Assembly (NCBI GenBank): GCA_002483145.1
Contig: DLHJ01000019.1
Span: 480,491-544,490, forward strand
Direction of reading: 5' to 3'
Origin: Cellvibrio sp. UBA7671
GTDB taxonomy: Bacteria; Pseudomonadota; Gammaproteobacteria; Pseudomonadales; Cellvibrionaceae
Length of the DNA stretch: 64,000 bases
The translations under genes and the position numbers were made by a program. Below are positions 17,344 through 26,660 of this stretch, in pieces (positions within the stretch are counted from its first letter, which is position 1; each line of letters starts with the position of its first letter). The notes under the pieces were generated by a model. It had not been told where the DNA came from, ran no database searches, and was given only the letters and a program-made list of their open reading frames with translations.

Positions 17344-18636
17344 ATGGAAATCTTTGTATTGCTTGGCCTGATTATCCTCAACGGTCTGTTTGCGATGTCG
17401 GAAATTGCTATTGTCACCGCAAAAAAATCCCGTTTGATGGCACTTGCCGCCAAGGGAAATAGCTCGGCGGAAGTCGCACTGAAATTGGCCGAAGATCCCA
17501 CCCAGTTTTTATCAACCGTGCAAATCGGTATTACCTCCATCACTCTGTTAAACGGTATTTTTGGTGAGTCGATTTTTGCGGAGCCATTTGCGTTGTGGTT
17601 ACAAACCTTTGGCGTGCCTGTTAACTTTAGCGATAATTTCGCTACAGTTTTAGTAGTTTTCGTAGTGACTTATTTGTCTATTGTTGCGGGCGAGTTAGTA
17701 CCCAAACGTATAGGCCAACTCAACGCCGAGCGCATCGCTTGTTATGTGGCAAGGCCCATGCAATTACTGGCGATACTGACCAAGCCTTTTGTCTATTTTT
17801 TGTCGGGCTCAACACTTGCGTTGATGCGCTTATTTGGTTTCCATCAAACCCAAAACGCACAAGTTACCCAGGAAGATATCCATGCAATCCTTGACGAAGG
17901 CTCCAGCTCAGGCGTGCTAGAGCAACAAGAACATGCGATGGTAAAAAACGTATTGCGCCTGGAAGCACGCAGCATTGTTTCATTAATGGTGCCGCGTTCG
18001 GATATTGTGTATTTGGATACCGCCTTACCGCTTGAAGAAAATTACCAGCGCGTTATGAAATCACCGCACTCGCGCTTTCCCGTTTGCACTAAACAAAGTG
18101 ATAATTTAATCGGCGTGATTAATGCCAAAGAATTATTGGCCGAAGCCATCCGTGGCAGCACTGTTGATCTTGAATCCATGGCGCAGCCTTGCCATGTTGT
18201 TCCGGAATCATTAACCGGAATGGAGCTGTTGGAATTTTTCCGTTCATCGCATAGCCAAATGGTGTTTGTGGTTGACGAATATGGCGATCTCAAAGGCATA
18301 GTGACGCTGCAAGATTTATTGGAAGCACTCACCGGTGAATTTATTATGGGTGAGGGCGAAGACGCTTACATCATTCGCCGCGATGACGGCTCACTGTTAT
18401 TGGATGGCATGCTCGCAATTATCGATTTGAAAGATTGCTTGCAGATTGATGAATTGCCTGGAGAGGGTGATTACGAAACTCTCAATGGTTTAATTATGTT
18501 ACTGATGGGGCGTATGCCTGCCACCGGCGATAAGGTTGTGGTGCGGGATTGGCTATTGGAAATCGTTGATATGGACGGCCGCCGCATTGATAAAGTGCTC
18601 GCTTACAAATTAGATGATGAGGAGCTAACCGGCTAA
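17344..18636 (+). CDS. CNNM/CorC (HlyC) family transporter-associated protein
   Basis: A 430-residue inner-membrane protein. An N-terminal DUF21/CNNM domain with about four membrane helices (1-190) is followed by a tandem CBS pair (about 205-335; VPRSDIVYLDT, SRFPVC, FVVDEYGDLKGIVTLQDLLEAL) that binds adenine nucleotides, and a C-terminal CorC_HlyC domain (about 345-428). Members are linked to Mg2+/Co2+ efflux or homeostasis. The historical 'hemolysin' name is not supported by function. It is divergent from tonB and apparently monocistronic, with a hairpin following. Confidence 0.92.
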   Translation: MEIFVLLGLIILNGLFAMSEIAIVTAKKSRLMALAAKGNSSAEVALKLAEDPTQFLSTVQIGITSITLLNGIFGESIFAEPFALWLQTFGVPVNFSDNFATVLVVFVVTYLSIVAGELVPKRIGQLNAERIACYVARPMQLLAILTKPFVYFLSGSTLALMRLFGFHQTQNAQVTQEDIHAILDEGSSSGVLEQQEHAMVKNVLRLEARSIVSLMVPRSDIVYLDTALPLEENYQRVMKSPHSRFPVCTKQSDNLIGVINAKELLAEAIRGSTVDLESMAQPCHVVPESLTGMELLEFFRSSHSQMVFVVDEYGDLKGIVTLQDLLEALTGEFIMGEGEDAYIIRRDDGSLLLDGMLAIIDLKDCLQIDELPGEGDYETLNGLIMLLMGRMPATGDKVVVRDWLLEIVDMDGRRIDKVLAYKLDDEELTG

Positions 18637-18706
18637 CTGATTGACGCTGCTCCGCATACGTATTCATACCTGTCCCTATCGGGTTCCGCTTGGCATAACT
18701 CTAGGC

Positions 18707-18736
18707 AATGGGCTTTACTAGTAAAGCCCATTCTTA
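18707..18736 (+). terminator. Hairpin after the CNNM/CorC gene
   Basis: AATGGGCTTTACT and AGTAAAGCCCATT form a 13-bp near-loopless inverted repeat followed by a weak T-rich stretch. It probably ends the upstream gene ahead of the GH13 gene. Confidence 0.65.
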
Positions 18737-18766
18737 TAATTACGCGAATAGCCATGGAGCCCGCCC

Positions 18767-20515
18767 ATGAAATCCCTGTTTACCCTGTTATTTACTCTGC
18801 TGTTTGTTGTTGGTTGCAGTGATTCCGGAACTGCGCCCGCATCGACCACTGGTTCGAATTCTTCTGCGAGTTCCACAGCAAATACTTCTACAGATTATTT
18901 ATCACTAGCCATTAATGAAGAGCCGACGCAATGGTGGCACAGCACTATTTTTTATGAAATCTGGCCGCGTTCGTTTCAGGATTCCGACGGTGATGGCAGC
19001 GGTGATTTTAAGGGGATGACTGCCAAACTCGACTATTTGCAAGACTTGGGGGTGAAAGGTATTTGGCTTACACCAGTATTTGAAGCACCTTCTTACCACG
19101 GTTACGATTTTCAGGACTTTTATAACGTGGAGGCCGATTACGGCACCATGGCGGATTTTGAAAACTTTATCGCGCAAGCGCACAAGCGCAATATCAAAGT
19201 GATTTTGGATTTAGTACTCAACCACATCTCTGATAAACACGAGTGGTTTATTAAATCAGCTAATAAAGAGGCGGGTTATGCGGATTATTTTATCTGGCGC
19301 GACGAGCGCCCCGCGAGTGGTTGGGGGCAACCCTGGTCAGCTGAATCCAATCCTGCCGCAGTATGGCATTGGAATGAAACGCGCAAAGCATTTTATTACG
19401 GTGCATTTGGTAGCAGTCAACCGGATTTAAATCTCACTAAGCAAGTCGTTATTGATGAATTAAATAAACTCGCCAGTTTTTGGCTTGCCAAAGGTGTTGA
19501 TGGTTTCCGTTTGGATGCAGTGCGTTATGCGGTGGAAGAGGGCGGTTACCCGTTGCAGGCTGATACCCAGGGTACTATCGATTATTGGACTATTTTTACG
19601 CAGCACGTGAAATCGGTAAAACCGGATGCTATGTTAGTGGCAGAGGCTTGGGCCGATTTGAGTACAATCGGAAAATATCGGAATCAAGGCAAAGGATTGG
19701 ATTCATCCTTTGATTTTGATTTTGGCACCGTGGTGATTGATCTGCTAAATCCAGAGGTAAAACAAACCGCCGACTTTGGCACCATGAGCGCGAAAAACCT
19801 GCAACAAAGCCGCGATGGTCTATGGGCGAATTTAGTTGCGCGCAAAGCAGCAGCGCCAATCCAGTATTTCTCACCTTTTTTAACCAATCATGATCAAACT
19901 CGCATTATGTACACGCTGGAAAACGATCTTGCCAAAGCGAAAATTGCCGCGAGTTTATTAATGACTACACCGGGGACTCTCTATCTTTATTACGGCGAAG
20001 AAATTGGTTTGTCGCAATACAAAACTGGCGACGACCAATATCGTCGCGCGATTATGCAGTGGAGTGATGAAGACAGCGCAGGATTTAATTCGACCGGCAC
20101 CTTTTGGCTAGACCAAGCAAAATGGTTCCCCTGGATGCAAAATCATCAGGGGTGGTGGGCTAATTATTGGCAAACATTAAAAGATACGGGCAAATCTGTC
20201 GCTGCCCAGGCGCAAGATCCGCACTCCTTGTTTAATCACTACAAGCGCCTGATTAAGGTGCGCAATGAAAACCCCGCGCTGCAATTGCCGCAAGAGGTTC
20301 GTTACTATCCGGTGGATAATAAAGGCATATGGTTGGTGGAGAATATTTCGGCTGGTAAAAGTGTGTGGGTATTGATTAACTTGGGTTCAACTTTGAATGC
20401 CGAGTTTGTGACACCGAAAAATTTGCAGGGCATTCGCGAAGATCAGCTCACAGGAAAAGAAATACAATTGGGTGAGCGTGTTAGTTTGCCAGCGGCGGGT
20501 GTGATGATTTTTTAA
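18767..20515 (+). CDS. GH13 alpha-amylase-family lipoprotein
   Basis: A 582-residue protein with a lipoprotein signal peptide (lipobox VVGC, Cys17) and a Ser/Thr-rich spacer, so it should be anchored in the envelope facing the periplasm or surface. The GH13 barrel starts near residue 55. Region I is DLVLNH, region II GFRLDAVRY with nucleophile Asp250, region III VAEAW with acid/base Glu293, and region IV LTNHDQTR. The DFYNVEADYGTMADFE segment resembles alpha-glucosidase/oligo-1,6-glucosidase-type members more than liquefying amylases. It likely trims starch- or glycogen-derived oligosaccharides. GGAGC precedes the ATG. It is flanked by hairpins on both sides, so it is probably transcribed alone. 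Confidence 0.9.
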   Translation: MKSLFTLLFTLLFVVGCSDSGTAPASTTGSNSSASSTANTSTDYLSLAINEEPTQWWHSTIFYEIWPRSFQDSDGDGSGDFKGMTAKLDYLQDLGVKGIWLTPVFEAPSYHGYDFQDFYNVEADYGTMADFENFIAQAHKRNIKVILDLVLNHISDKHEWFIKSANKEAGYADYFIWRDERPASGWGQPWSAESNPAAVWHWNETRKAFYYGAFGSSQPDLNLTKQVVIDELNKLASFWLAKGVDGFRLDAVRYAVEEGGYPLQADTQGTIDYWTIFTQHVKSVKPDAMLVAEAWADLSTIGKYRNQGKGLDSSFDFDFGTVVIDLLNPEVKQTADFGTMSAKNLQQSRDGLWANLVARKAAAPIQYFSPFLTNHDQTRIMYTLENDLAKAKIAASLLMTTPGTLYLYYGEEIGLSQYKTGDDQYRRAIMQWSDEDSAGFNSTGTFWLDQAKWFPWMQNHQGWWANYWQTLKDTGKSVAAQAQDPHSLFNHYKRLIKVRNENPALQLPQEVRYYPVDNKGIWLVENISAGKSVWVLINLGSTLNAEFVTPKNLQGIREDQLTGKEIQLGERVSLPAAGVMIF

Positions 20516-20520
20516 TGGTT

Positions 20521-20556
20521 GCAAGGTCATGCATAATTTATCGTGCATGACCTTGC
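20521..20556. terminator. Bidirectional hairpin between convergent genes
   Basis: GCAAGGTCATGCA pairs perfectly with TGCATGACCTTGC over a 10-base loop, between the GH13 gene and the S46 peptidase. There is no strong T-run. Confidence 0.6.
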
Positions 20557-20567
20557 TGATCAAATAA

Positions 20568-22640
20568 TTACTTGAGTTTTAATTCTTTCACAAGATGATC
20601 TGCTTTGTAGACTTTTTTAAGTGCTTCGCTCATTGCGGCGGGATGTACGGATACCGCCCGGTTGACAGACTCATCAAAAAAGTAAGCGCCACCCAGTGAT
20701 TGGATATTGCCATCAAAAATTAATCCCACCAATTCACCTTTTGCGTTGATTAAAGGGCTGCCGGAATTACCGCCAATAATGTCGTTCGTTGATACCTGGT
20801 TGAAACGCGTTTTTTTGTTCAACTTTTTCTGCGCGGCATCCCAAGTGTCAGCCAATTTAAAGGGATCATAATCGGTAGCGCGATCAATCAGGCCACCAAT
20901 GTCGGTGAAGGGGGTAATCGCTTTGCCTTTTTCTTCCCAGCCGCGAATTACACCGTGTGACAAGCGTAGCGAAAAAGTGGCATCGGGGTAGACTTGTGTT
21001 CCTTGATAAGCAAAACGTGCTTTGGCTAATTGATTGGCAGCGGCTTTTTGTACTGGCTCGATGTTTTGGTCGTAGTCAATACGGAATTTACGCGCGTGCT
21101 CATCAATTAATCTGGCGAGTTTAATGGCGGGGTCATCGCTGCGTTTCACTGCTTCAGCACCGCCGTCCCAGAGTTGCTTGCGCACTGCTGCATCGCCGAG
21201 TTTGCTGTTGGAGACAATCTCCTTAGCTAGCGCTTCGGGCGATTGTTTCCCCAAAATACTTTTTACTACCGGGTTATCAACACCGAGTTTTTCGCGCAAT
21301 TTGCTCAGTGACCAAGCCAACTTGGCGCGTTCAAAATCGGTATACAAAGGCACCTCGGCAAACAGACCAGCTTGTACTGCGGGTAAACTGGCATCAGCAA
21401 ATTCGCGTAGGCGTTGCGCATCGGGTTTTGCTTTTTCGGCGGTGCCGCGCACCAATGTGCGCGCCCACGTCACCTGTTGCGACATAGCGCCAAAACCAAT
21501 TTCCACCATGACGTAATCGACATACAGATTGCGCCATGCGATTTGGGTATCGCTTAATGTTTTCCACGGGTCGCCATAAGCAGTTACACGCGTGGGGTCA
21601 CTATTAACCCAATTGCGAAATGCATTTTCCTGTTCGCGTTTTTGTTGCATAACACTGGGTGATAAGAGCGCCTGGAACATACCTGTGCGCGCTTTCAAAC
21701 CATTTTCCACCATGGTCAATTCAGTTTGCGCAATGCGTGCGTTTTCTTCACTCTGCGTTGAGTATTGCAACAACAGTCCGCGATATTCTGATGCGAGCAT
21801 CAAGCGAAAAGGCAACACCAGATCGCGTTGGGTTTCCAATTCAATCATGGTCAGTTGGCGTTGCGTGGAGCCGGGGTGGCCGAGGGTCATGACCAGTTCG
21901 CCTTCTTTGGCGCCTTTGGGGTTGATAGAAAACCAATCAGAATTGACGAGTGGTTTTCCTGCGCGGTCATAAACACGCAATAAACTCATGTCGAGGTTGT
22001 AACGCGGAAAATTAAAATTATCCGGGTCGCCACCAAAAAATCCTGCTGCATACTCCGGTGAAAATACCAGGCGCACATCCTGAAAACGTGCGTATTGATA
22101 AACATGGTATTGGCCACCGCCATAAAGTTCGACAATATCGCAACGGCGCTGTTCGCCAGTGTCACCCACACATTCTTTTTCAATCAGTGATTGCTCGGCT
22201 TTTTTTGCATCGCTAAATGCTTTACCGGACAAACCCGCGAGTGCTTTTTGCATACGCGCAGTCACATCCTCGGTTTTTTCCAAGCGGTTCACTTCCATGC
22301 CCGGGCATTGTTTTTCTTCGCTGTGATTTTTGGCGAGAAAACCGTTATTAACCAGATCTTGTTTTTCACTCGATAAATCCTCTACGCAACCAATTACGCA
22401 GTGATGATTAGTGAGTACCAATCCTTGGGCCGATACAAACGAACCGGAGCAGCCACCCGCCAAACGCACCGCGCTGCGCATGGATTTATCCAGCCATGCT
22501 GATGTGGGTTTAAAACCATAGGTTTTTGCCAAATCATCATGTGGCAGATTGTCCAGAGTCCACATGCCTTCGGCGGCTAAAGTCGGCAAAGCAGCCAGTG
22601 TACTGCCGGCCAGTAGCAATGCTCTTGTAAGTAATCGCAT
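20568..22640 (-). CDS. S46 family serine dipeptidyl-peptidase (DPP7/DPP11-like)
   Basis: A 690-residue exported peptidase. The signal peptide (1-23, ending LPTLAA) is followed by the conserved mature start EGMWTLDNLP. The chymotrypsin-like double barrel carries the catalytic His region TNHHC (about 77-81) and the Ser motif GGNSGSPLIN near the C-terminus, split by a long helical domain as in S46 enzymes. These periplasmic enzymes release dipeptides from peptide N-termini. The start was placed at the ATG after CAGGAGTTTATTT; a longer reading adds 24 residues before the signal peptide. It is divergent from ggt across about 175 bases. Together they suggest periplasmic peptide scavenging. Confidence 0.92.
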   Translation of the reverse strand: MRLLTRALLLAGSTLAALPTLAAEGMWTLDNLPHDDLAKTYGFKPTSAWLDKSMRSAVRLAGGCSGSFVSAQGLVLTNHHCVIGCVEDLSSEKQDLVNNGFLAKNHSEEKQCPGMEVNRLEKTEDVTARMQKALAGLSGKAFSDAKKAEQSLIEKECVGDTGEQRRCDIVELYGGGQYHVYQYARFQDVRLVFSPEYAAGFFGGDPDNFNFPRYNLDMSLLRVYDRAGKPLVNSDWFSINPKGAKEGELVMTLGHPGSTQRQLTMIELETQRDLVLPFRLMLASEYRGLLLQYSTQSEENARIAQTELTMVENGLKARTGMFQALLSPSVMQQKREQENAFRNWVNSDPTRVTAYGDPWKTLSDTQIAWRNLYVDYVMVEIGFGAMSQQVTWARTLVRGTAEKAKPDAQRLREFADASLPAVQAGLFAEVPLYTDFERAKLAWSLSKLREKLGVDNPVVKSILGKQSPEALAKEIVSNSKLGDAAVRKQLWDGGAEAVKRSDDPAIKLARLIDEHARKFRIDYDQNIEPVQKAAANQLAKARFAYQGTQVYPDATFSLRLSHGVIRGWEEKGKAITPFTDIGGLIDRATDYDPFKLADTWDAAQKKLNKKTRFNQVSTNDIIGGNSGSPLINAKGELVGLIFDGNIQSLGGAYFFDESVNRAVSVHPAAMSEALKKVYKADHLVKELKLK

Positions 22641-22815
22641 AAATAAACTCCTGTTTGTTAATTTGAGTCTTTGATCATAATAGTGAAAATAGTGTATCGC
22701 AGTGTAGACCATGGTTAGCGGTAATATCTATGACCGGGTATTCAATGCCTATAGCCGAATCTTTCAACAGGTAATAGACTTCCTTCCCCCGTCGTATAGG
22801 AATTTGGTTGGTAAT

Positions 22816-24510
22816 ATGAAAATAGTATTTGCATTATGGGTTAGCCTACTAATTATTGGCTTTACTGGTCAGGTTTTGGCGGATGATGCCGCGAATAATT
22901 ACGCGCTCGTGAGTTCCGACGGCAGGGCAGCCGTTGCTACGGTTAATCCTTATGCTACGCAAATTGCGATCGATGTGATCACGCGCGGCGGCAATGCGCT
23001 TGATGCTGCAATTGCAGCAGCTTTTGCCCTTGGTGTTGTCGATGGTCACAATTCTGGTATCGGCGGTGGTTGTTTTATTTTGGTTCGCATGGCTGACGGC
23101 CGAATTTTGGCGATAGACGGGCGCGAGATGGCGCCTGCTGCTGCAACACGCGACATGTTTGTTGTCGATGGCAAAGCTGATCCTGAATTGAGTCGCACAG
23201 GTGCGCTAGCTGCAGGTATTCCCGGTTCAGTTGCCGCATTGGATAAATTACAAAAGCTGGGTGGAAATTTAAAGTTTCGCGATGTTATTTTGCCCGCTGC
23301 GGATTTGGCGGAAAAAGGCTTTTCCATTTCGCCGGCATTGGCTGAGCGCATCGCAGCAACTAAGGATAATTTGGCAAAATTTCCTGCCAGTGCAGCGATT
23401 TATTTGGATAAAAATAGCAAACCATTTCCAGAGTTTTCATCGCTGCAACAAAAAGATTTGGCGGCGACTTATCGCGCAATAGCAAAACAGGGGCCGGATT
23501 ATTTTTATCGAGGTGATTTTGCAAAAAAAACCGGGCGCTGGATGGCTGCTAACGGCGGGCTTATTACCCATAAGGATTTTGCTAACTATCAAGTGAAAAT
23601 GCGCAAACCCATCGTCTCCGAGTTTGCAGGTTATACTCTTTACGGTTTTCCACCGCCAAGTTCTGGTGGTGTTCACGTTGCGCAAATTTTAAATATTCTT
23701 GCGCAGTTTGATTTGGATAAATTAGCGCCTGCTGAGCGTTACCATTTAATTGCCGAGGCGATGAAGTTTGCATTTGCCGATCGCGCCCATTGGTTGGGCG
23801 ACAGTGATTTTACCAGGGTGCCAATGAGCCTCGCCGATAAACGCTACGCACAAACCATCGCCCAAAAAATCAGCCTGGAAAAAACCACGGCCGATATTGC
23901 GCACGGCAACCCCGATGTGGATATCCGACATTTAATGAACAAACACACCACTCACATCGCCGCTGCGGATATGGATGGCAATTGGGTGGCGATCACGTCC
24001 ACGGTCAACACCAGCTTTGGTAGCAAAGTTGTTATTCCGGGAACCGGGGTGGTGTTAAATAACCAGATGGATGATTTTTCGGCGCAGGTTGGTGCGGCTA
24101 ACGCATTTGGTTTGGTGGGTTCCGATGCAAACGCGATTGCCGCACGCAAACGGCCATTATCCAGCATGAGCCCGACACTGGTATTTAAAAATGGTGAGCC
24201 GGTAATGGCGCTCGGTGCAGCAGGTGGCCCGACGATTATTTCGCAAGTGGTGCAAACATTATTGTACGCACTTAATGATTCGATGCCGGTAGAAAAGGCC
24301 ATGGCACAGCCACGTATTCATCAGCAGTGGAATCCGAATCTACTGTTTGTGGAAGCGGCTATGCCAATTGATATCCAGCAGGCACTGCAGAAAAAAGGCC
24401 ATGACCTGAAAATTTGGCCGACGATGGGCGCATCGCAGGCGATTCAACTGCGCGATGGAAAATTGGTGCCCGTTGCAGAGCCGCGAGTGATTTTGCAAAA
24501 CGCACAATAG
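22816..24510 (+). CDS. ggt: Gamma-glutamyltransferase
   Basis: A 564-residue gamma-glutamyltranspeptidase precursor with a signal peptide (about 1-22, ending QVLAD). It self-cleaves ahead of a catalytic Thr, here in the segment KHTTHIAAAD, giving large and small subunits. Other family marks are GGNALDAAIAAAF, GHNSGIGGG, PPPSSGG, and the small-subunit TSTVNTSFGS, PLSSMSPT and AAGGPTI. The enzyme hydrolyses or transfers the gamma-glutamyl group of glutathione in the periplasm. The longest reading starts 35 codons earlier at 22711, but the ATG at 22816 places the signal peptide at the N-terminus; its ribosome-binding site is weak. Confidence 0.94.
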   Translation: MKIVFALWVSLLIIGFTGQVLADDAANNYALVSSDGRAAVATVNPYATQIAIDVITRGGNALDAAIAAAFALGVVDGHNSGIGGGCFILVRMADGRILAIDGREMAPAAATRDMFVVDGKADPELSRTGALAAGIPGSVAALDKLQKLGGNLKFRDVILPAADLAEKGFSISPALAERIAATKDNLAKFPASAAIYLDKNSKPFPEFSSLQQKDLAATYRAIAKQGPDYFYRGDFAKKTGRWMAANGGLITHKDFANYQVKMRKPIVSEFAGYTLYGFPPPSSGGVHVAQILNILAQFDLDKLAPAERYHLIAEAMKFAFADRAHWLGDSDFTRVPMSLADKRYAQTIAQKISLEKTTADIAHGNPDVDIRHLMNKHTTHIAAADMDGNWVAITSTVNTSFGSKVVIPGTGVVLNNQMDDFSAQVGAANAFGLVGSDANAIAARKRPLSSMSPTLVFKNGEPVMALGAAGGPTIISQVVQTLLYALNDSMPVEKAMAQPRIHQQWNPNLLFVEAAMPIDIQQALQKKGHDLKIWPTMGASQAIQLRDGKLVPVAEPRVILQNAQ

Positions 24511-24552
24511 TTTTTCGCTTTCATTTTAATGCGAAGCGGTAGGGAAATGTAC

Positions 24553-24960
24553 TTAATTTTTTATTGATGCTAGCAACTCTTCCTCTAGCAATTTAGCTGA
24601 ATTTTTTGTCGCAGTAAGCAATAATCCTAAATTAACATTTTTGTCTGCCAATACAGTGATTACCCATTTTCGGCTGACTCTTTTAATCGCTAGATAACCT
24701 TCAGTATTTTGGATGAGTGTAAGTTCACAGCCATTTTGTTCCACTTCAGTCGCAATGCGATCGCCTAGTGCAATGCAGGAGCTGGTCATGGCTGCCAAGG
24801 TGGATTCGTTTAAATTTACACGTGATTGTTTTACCAGGGGGTGGCCATCAGTAGTTGAGATGAGGGTTGCATAAATTGAATTGCAGGATGAGAAGATCTT
24901 GGAAAAAATATTTTTCAATTCACTTTTTTCAATAACAAAATCATTTTTTTCAATCATCAT
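24553..24960 (-). CDS. Roadblock/LC7 domain protein (distal copy)
   Basis: A 135-residue cytoplasmic protein with the Roadblock/LC7 pattern (about 15-120): a helix, then strands IYATLISTTDGHPLV, a helix LAAMTSSCIALGDRIA, and strands CELTLIQNTEGYLAI and WVITVLADKNVNLG. Roadblock proteins such as MglB act as regulators or GAPs of MglA-type small GTPases. Its start overlaps the stop of the GTPase gene by 4 bases (ATGA), indicating translational coupling. It is the last gene of the four-gene module. Confidence 0.82.
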   Translation of the reverse strand: MMIEKNDFVIEKSELKNIFSKIFSSCNSIYATLISTTDGHPLVKQSRVNLNESTLAAMTSSCIALGDRIATEVEQNGCELTLIQNTEGYLAIKRVSRKWVITVLADKNVNLGLLLTATKNSAKLLEEELLASIKN

Positions 24961-25478
24961 TCTGCGTACTCCAGCATTGCAATTAAGGCCATCAGCAAAT
25001 CTACCATGTCATCTTTATCTCTAGGGTCAACGAACATTATAGGTAGAAGTAAATTTTTTCGTTCCAGATAATTGTAAAAGGGTTCCAGATCGGCGTTGGT
25101 AGTGCGTGTGACACCGATGACGGCACTGGTAGCACGAATGGATTGCTCAAAATTTTCGATGTAAATTGCCAGATCTTCAAGTGGATCATCGCGCGTTATA
25201 TCGATAAGAATAATAAATCCCAGCGCGCCTTGAGCTACGATGTCCCACATGTGCCTAAAACGGATTTGTCCTGGTGTCCCGTATATACGCAATTGGGTGC
25301 CGTCATCTAATAACACCTCACCAAAATCAAAAGCAACTGTTGTGGTGTCTTTGATTTTGGCAAGCCCGTCGGATGTAGCCTCTTCTGTGGTCACCGGAGG
25401 TCGATCACTCACTGTGGATAACGCAGTTGTTTTACCGACACCGGGTGTTCCGGTAATAACAATTTTTAACTCAGCCAC
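24957..25478 (-). CDS. Small Ras-like/MglA-like GTPase
   Basis: A 173-residue P-loop GTPase: Walker A GTPGVGKTT (about 9-17), TTVAFDFGEV as switch I/strand 2, and Walker B-region YGTPGQIRFRHMW (switch II, with the PGQ segment). A strand GALGFIILIDITRD carries the position of the G2/G3 neighbourhood, but the canonical NKxD motif is not obvious: GVTRTTNADL occupies that place. This matches bacterial MglA/Arf-like or conservon-type GTPases. It sits between a receiver-like gene (8-base overlap) and a Roadblock gene (4-base overlap), so GTPase and regulator are co-translated. Confidence 0.85.
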   Translation of the reverse strand: MAELKIVITGTPGVGKTTALSTVSDRPPVTTEEATSDGLAKIKDTTTVAFDFGEVLLDDGTQLRIYGTPGQIRFRHMWDIVAQGALGFIILIDITRDDPLEDLAIYIENFEQSIRATSAVIGVTRTTNADLEPFYNYLERKNLLLPIMFVDPRDKDDMVDLLMALIAMLEYAE

Positions 25479-26106
25479 GGGAAGTCCTCACACTAAACTT
25501 TTGTCTTATACGGTCAAATAACGCAATGTTGTTGTTCTTGAGTGGCTGGGCATCGCTTATTTCGGTGGTATAGGTGATTTGTATGCATGCACAACTTTGG
25601 CAGCTGTTAATAAATGTTTCTACATCTTCTATTGGCAAGTTAACCGCTCTTGCCAAATTCTCACTGCTGATGGGGGTTTTAAGAAGGGCAGCACAAAGAC
25701 GACTGGAGTGCGTAACATTGACGAGTATGGTTTTGGGTGGCCAACGTTTAAGTTGATAAAGTGTTTGAGTGCTGCTTGTGTTTTGAGTTGTCGATATTAC
25801 CTTGTTATCCGTCAAACGAAGGCTTTGTAAAATATCCGCTGCGCGCAACGGACGATGCAAGACTAAATCGAAATCCTTTACTTTTTCACTATCACCATAT
25901 ACAACAACTTTATGACCCGTTGTCCTGAGTTTATCGATTTTCAGTTGTTGGGGGTCGCAGTTGATATCAATAATGACAACATCAACTCCCCATTCATCAC
26001 TAATTATCCATTCTTTTTCCGTCTTGTACGACAAAATAGAAAGCAAACTTATAAATACTTTACGATCATTATCGGTAAAACCATAAAGTCTAATTTTGCT
26101 TTTCAT
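25471..26106 (-). CDS. Receiver-like protein with C-terminal helical domain, in GTPase module
   Basis: A 211-residue cytoplasmic protein with no exact family recognised. Residues about 1-100 alternate strands and helices like a degenerate response-regulator receiver (KIRLYGFTDND, WGVDVVIIDINCD, HKVVVYGDSE, FDLVLHRPLRAADILQSL). The Asp of IIDIN sits near the phospho-acceptor position. A C-terminal part (about 125-195) has helices and a possible winged-helix or B-box-like fold. The start is uncertain: an ATG at 26106 was chosen, and a TTG nine codons upstream is possible. Neither has a clear ribosome-binding site. It overlaps the GTPase gene by 8 bases. Confidence 0.65.
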   Translation of the reverse strand: MKSKIRLYGFTDNDRKVFISLLSILSYKTEKEWIISDEWGVDVVIIDINCDPQQLKIDKLRTTGHKVVVYGDSEKVKDFDLVLHRPLRAADILQSLRLTDNKVISTTQNTSSTQTLYQLKRWPPKTILVNVTHSSRLCAALLKTPISSENLARAVNLPIEDVETFINSCQSCACIQITYTTEISDAQPLKNNNIALFDRIRQKFSVRTSRG

Positions 26107-26228
26107 TTTTAAGGTGAATCCATACTGGTGCAAGAGTACATCACCGCCATGTAAAAACAGTTTTTAGCTGCCTTAAGTAATGTTTTTACATGGCTACTTA
26201 ATGTTGTTTTTTAAATAACTGCAAGGGA

Positions 26229-26588
26229 TTAGATGGCTAAGCCCTGCATTGCGTCTGTGGCTGACCGTCGAGCTAATGCTAAATTCGCTCTTGATTTATC
26301 TAATACATAATAAATAAACAATCCTGGCGACGCGCTAGATAGCTTGATGATGTGGTATTGGTTTTCTAACGTAATCAGTATGTCATCAATATTTTCTTTT
26401 AAATTCAGGCTGCGCATTGTTTTTAGTTTGGCTCGCACAACTTCGGTATTCCCCGCAGCAGCCAACTCCAAATCAATGCCGGTGCCGACTCCTCCCAACA
26501 TTAAGCCGCTGCCTGAATCAACCACTGCAGCAGCCATAGCTCCATCAGTGGTTAACAGTTTTTCGAGAATTTCTTTAATGTTTGACAT
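26229..26588 (-). CDS. Roadblock/LC7 domain protein (proximal copy)
   Basis: A 119-residue Roadblock/LC7 protein, shorter and more typical than the distal copy. It has an N-terminal helix (IKEILEKLLTT), strands DGAMAAAVVDSGSGLMLGGVG, a helix AAAGNTEVVRAKLKTM, and strands IDDILITLENQYHIIKL and LFIYYVLDKSRANL. It is the first gene of the module on the reverse strand, 122 bases ahead of the receiver-like gene. A 12-base tandem repeat lies in its leader. Two different Roadblock partners for one GTPase suggest a heterodimeric regulator or two regulators. Confidence 0.85.
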   Translation of the reverse strand: MSNIKEILEKLLTTDGAMAAAVVDSGSGLMLGGVGTGIDLELAAAGNTEVVRAKLKTMRSLNLKENIDDILITLENQYHIIKLSSASPGLFIYYVLDKSRANLALARRSATDAMQGLAI

Positions 26589-26624
26589 TTTGGTTCCTGC
26601 TGCTTGAAGTGATTGTTTGGAGTA

Positions 26625-26660
26625 TTACTGGTGTTGTTACTGGTGTTGTTACTGGTCTTG
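26625..26660. repeat. 12-base tandem repeat, three copies
   Basis: TTACTGGTGTTG occurs twice in exact tandem and a third time with one change (TTACTGGTCTTG), immediately upstream of the first Roadblock gene. The following stretch up to about 27110 is AT-rich and holds no convincing gene. Confidence 0.8.

Noticed and set aside
17344..18636. Haemolysin function for the CNNM/CorC protein
   Set aside because: The name is historical; domain order (DUF21-CBS-CorC) points to ion homeostasis, with no toxin features.
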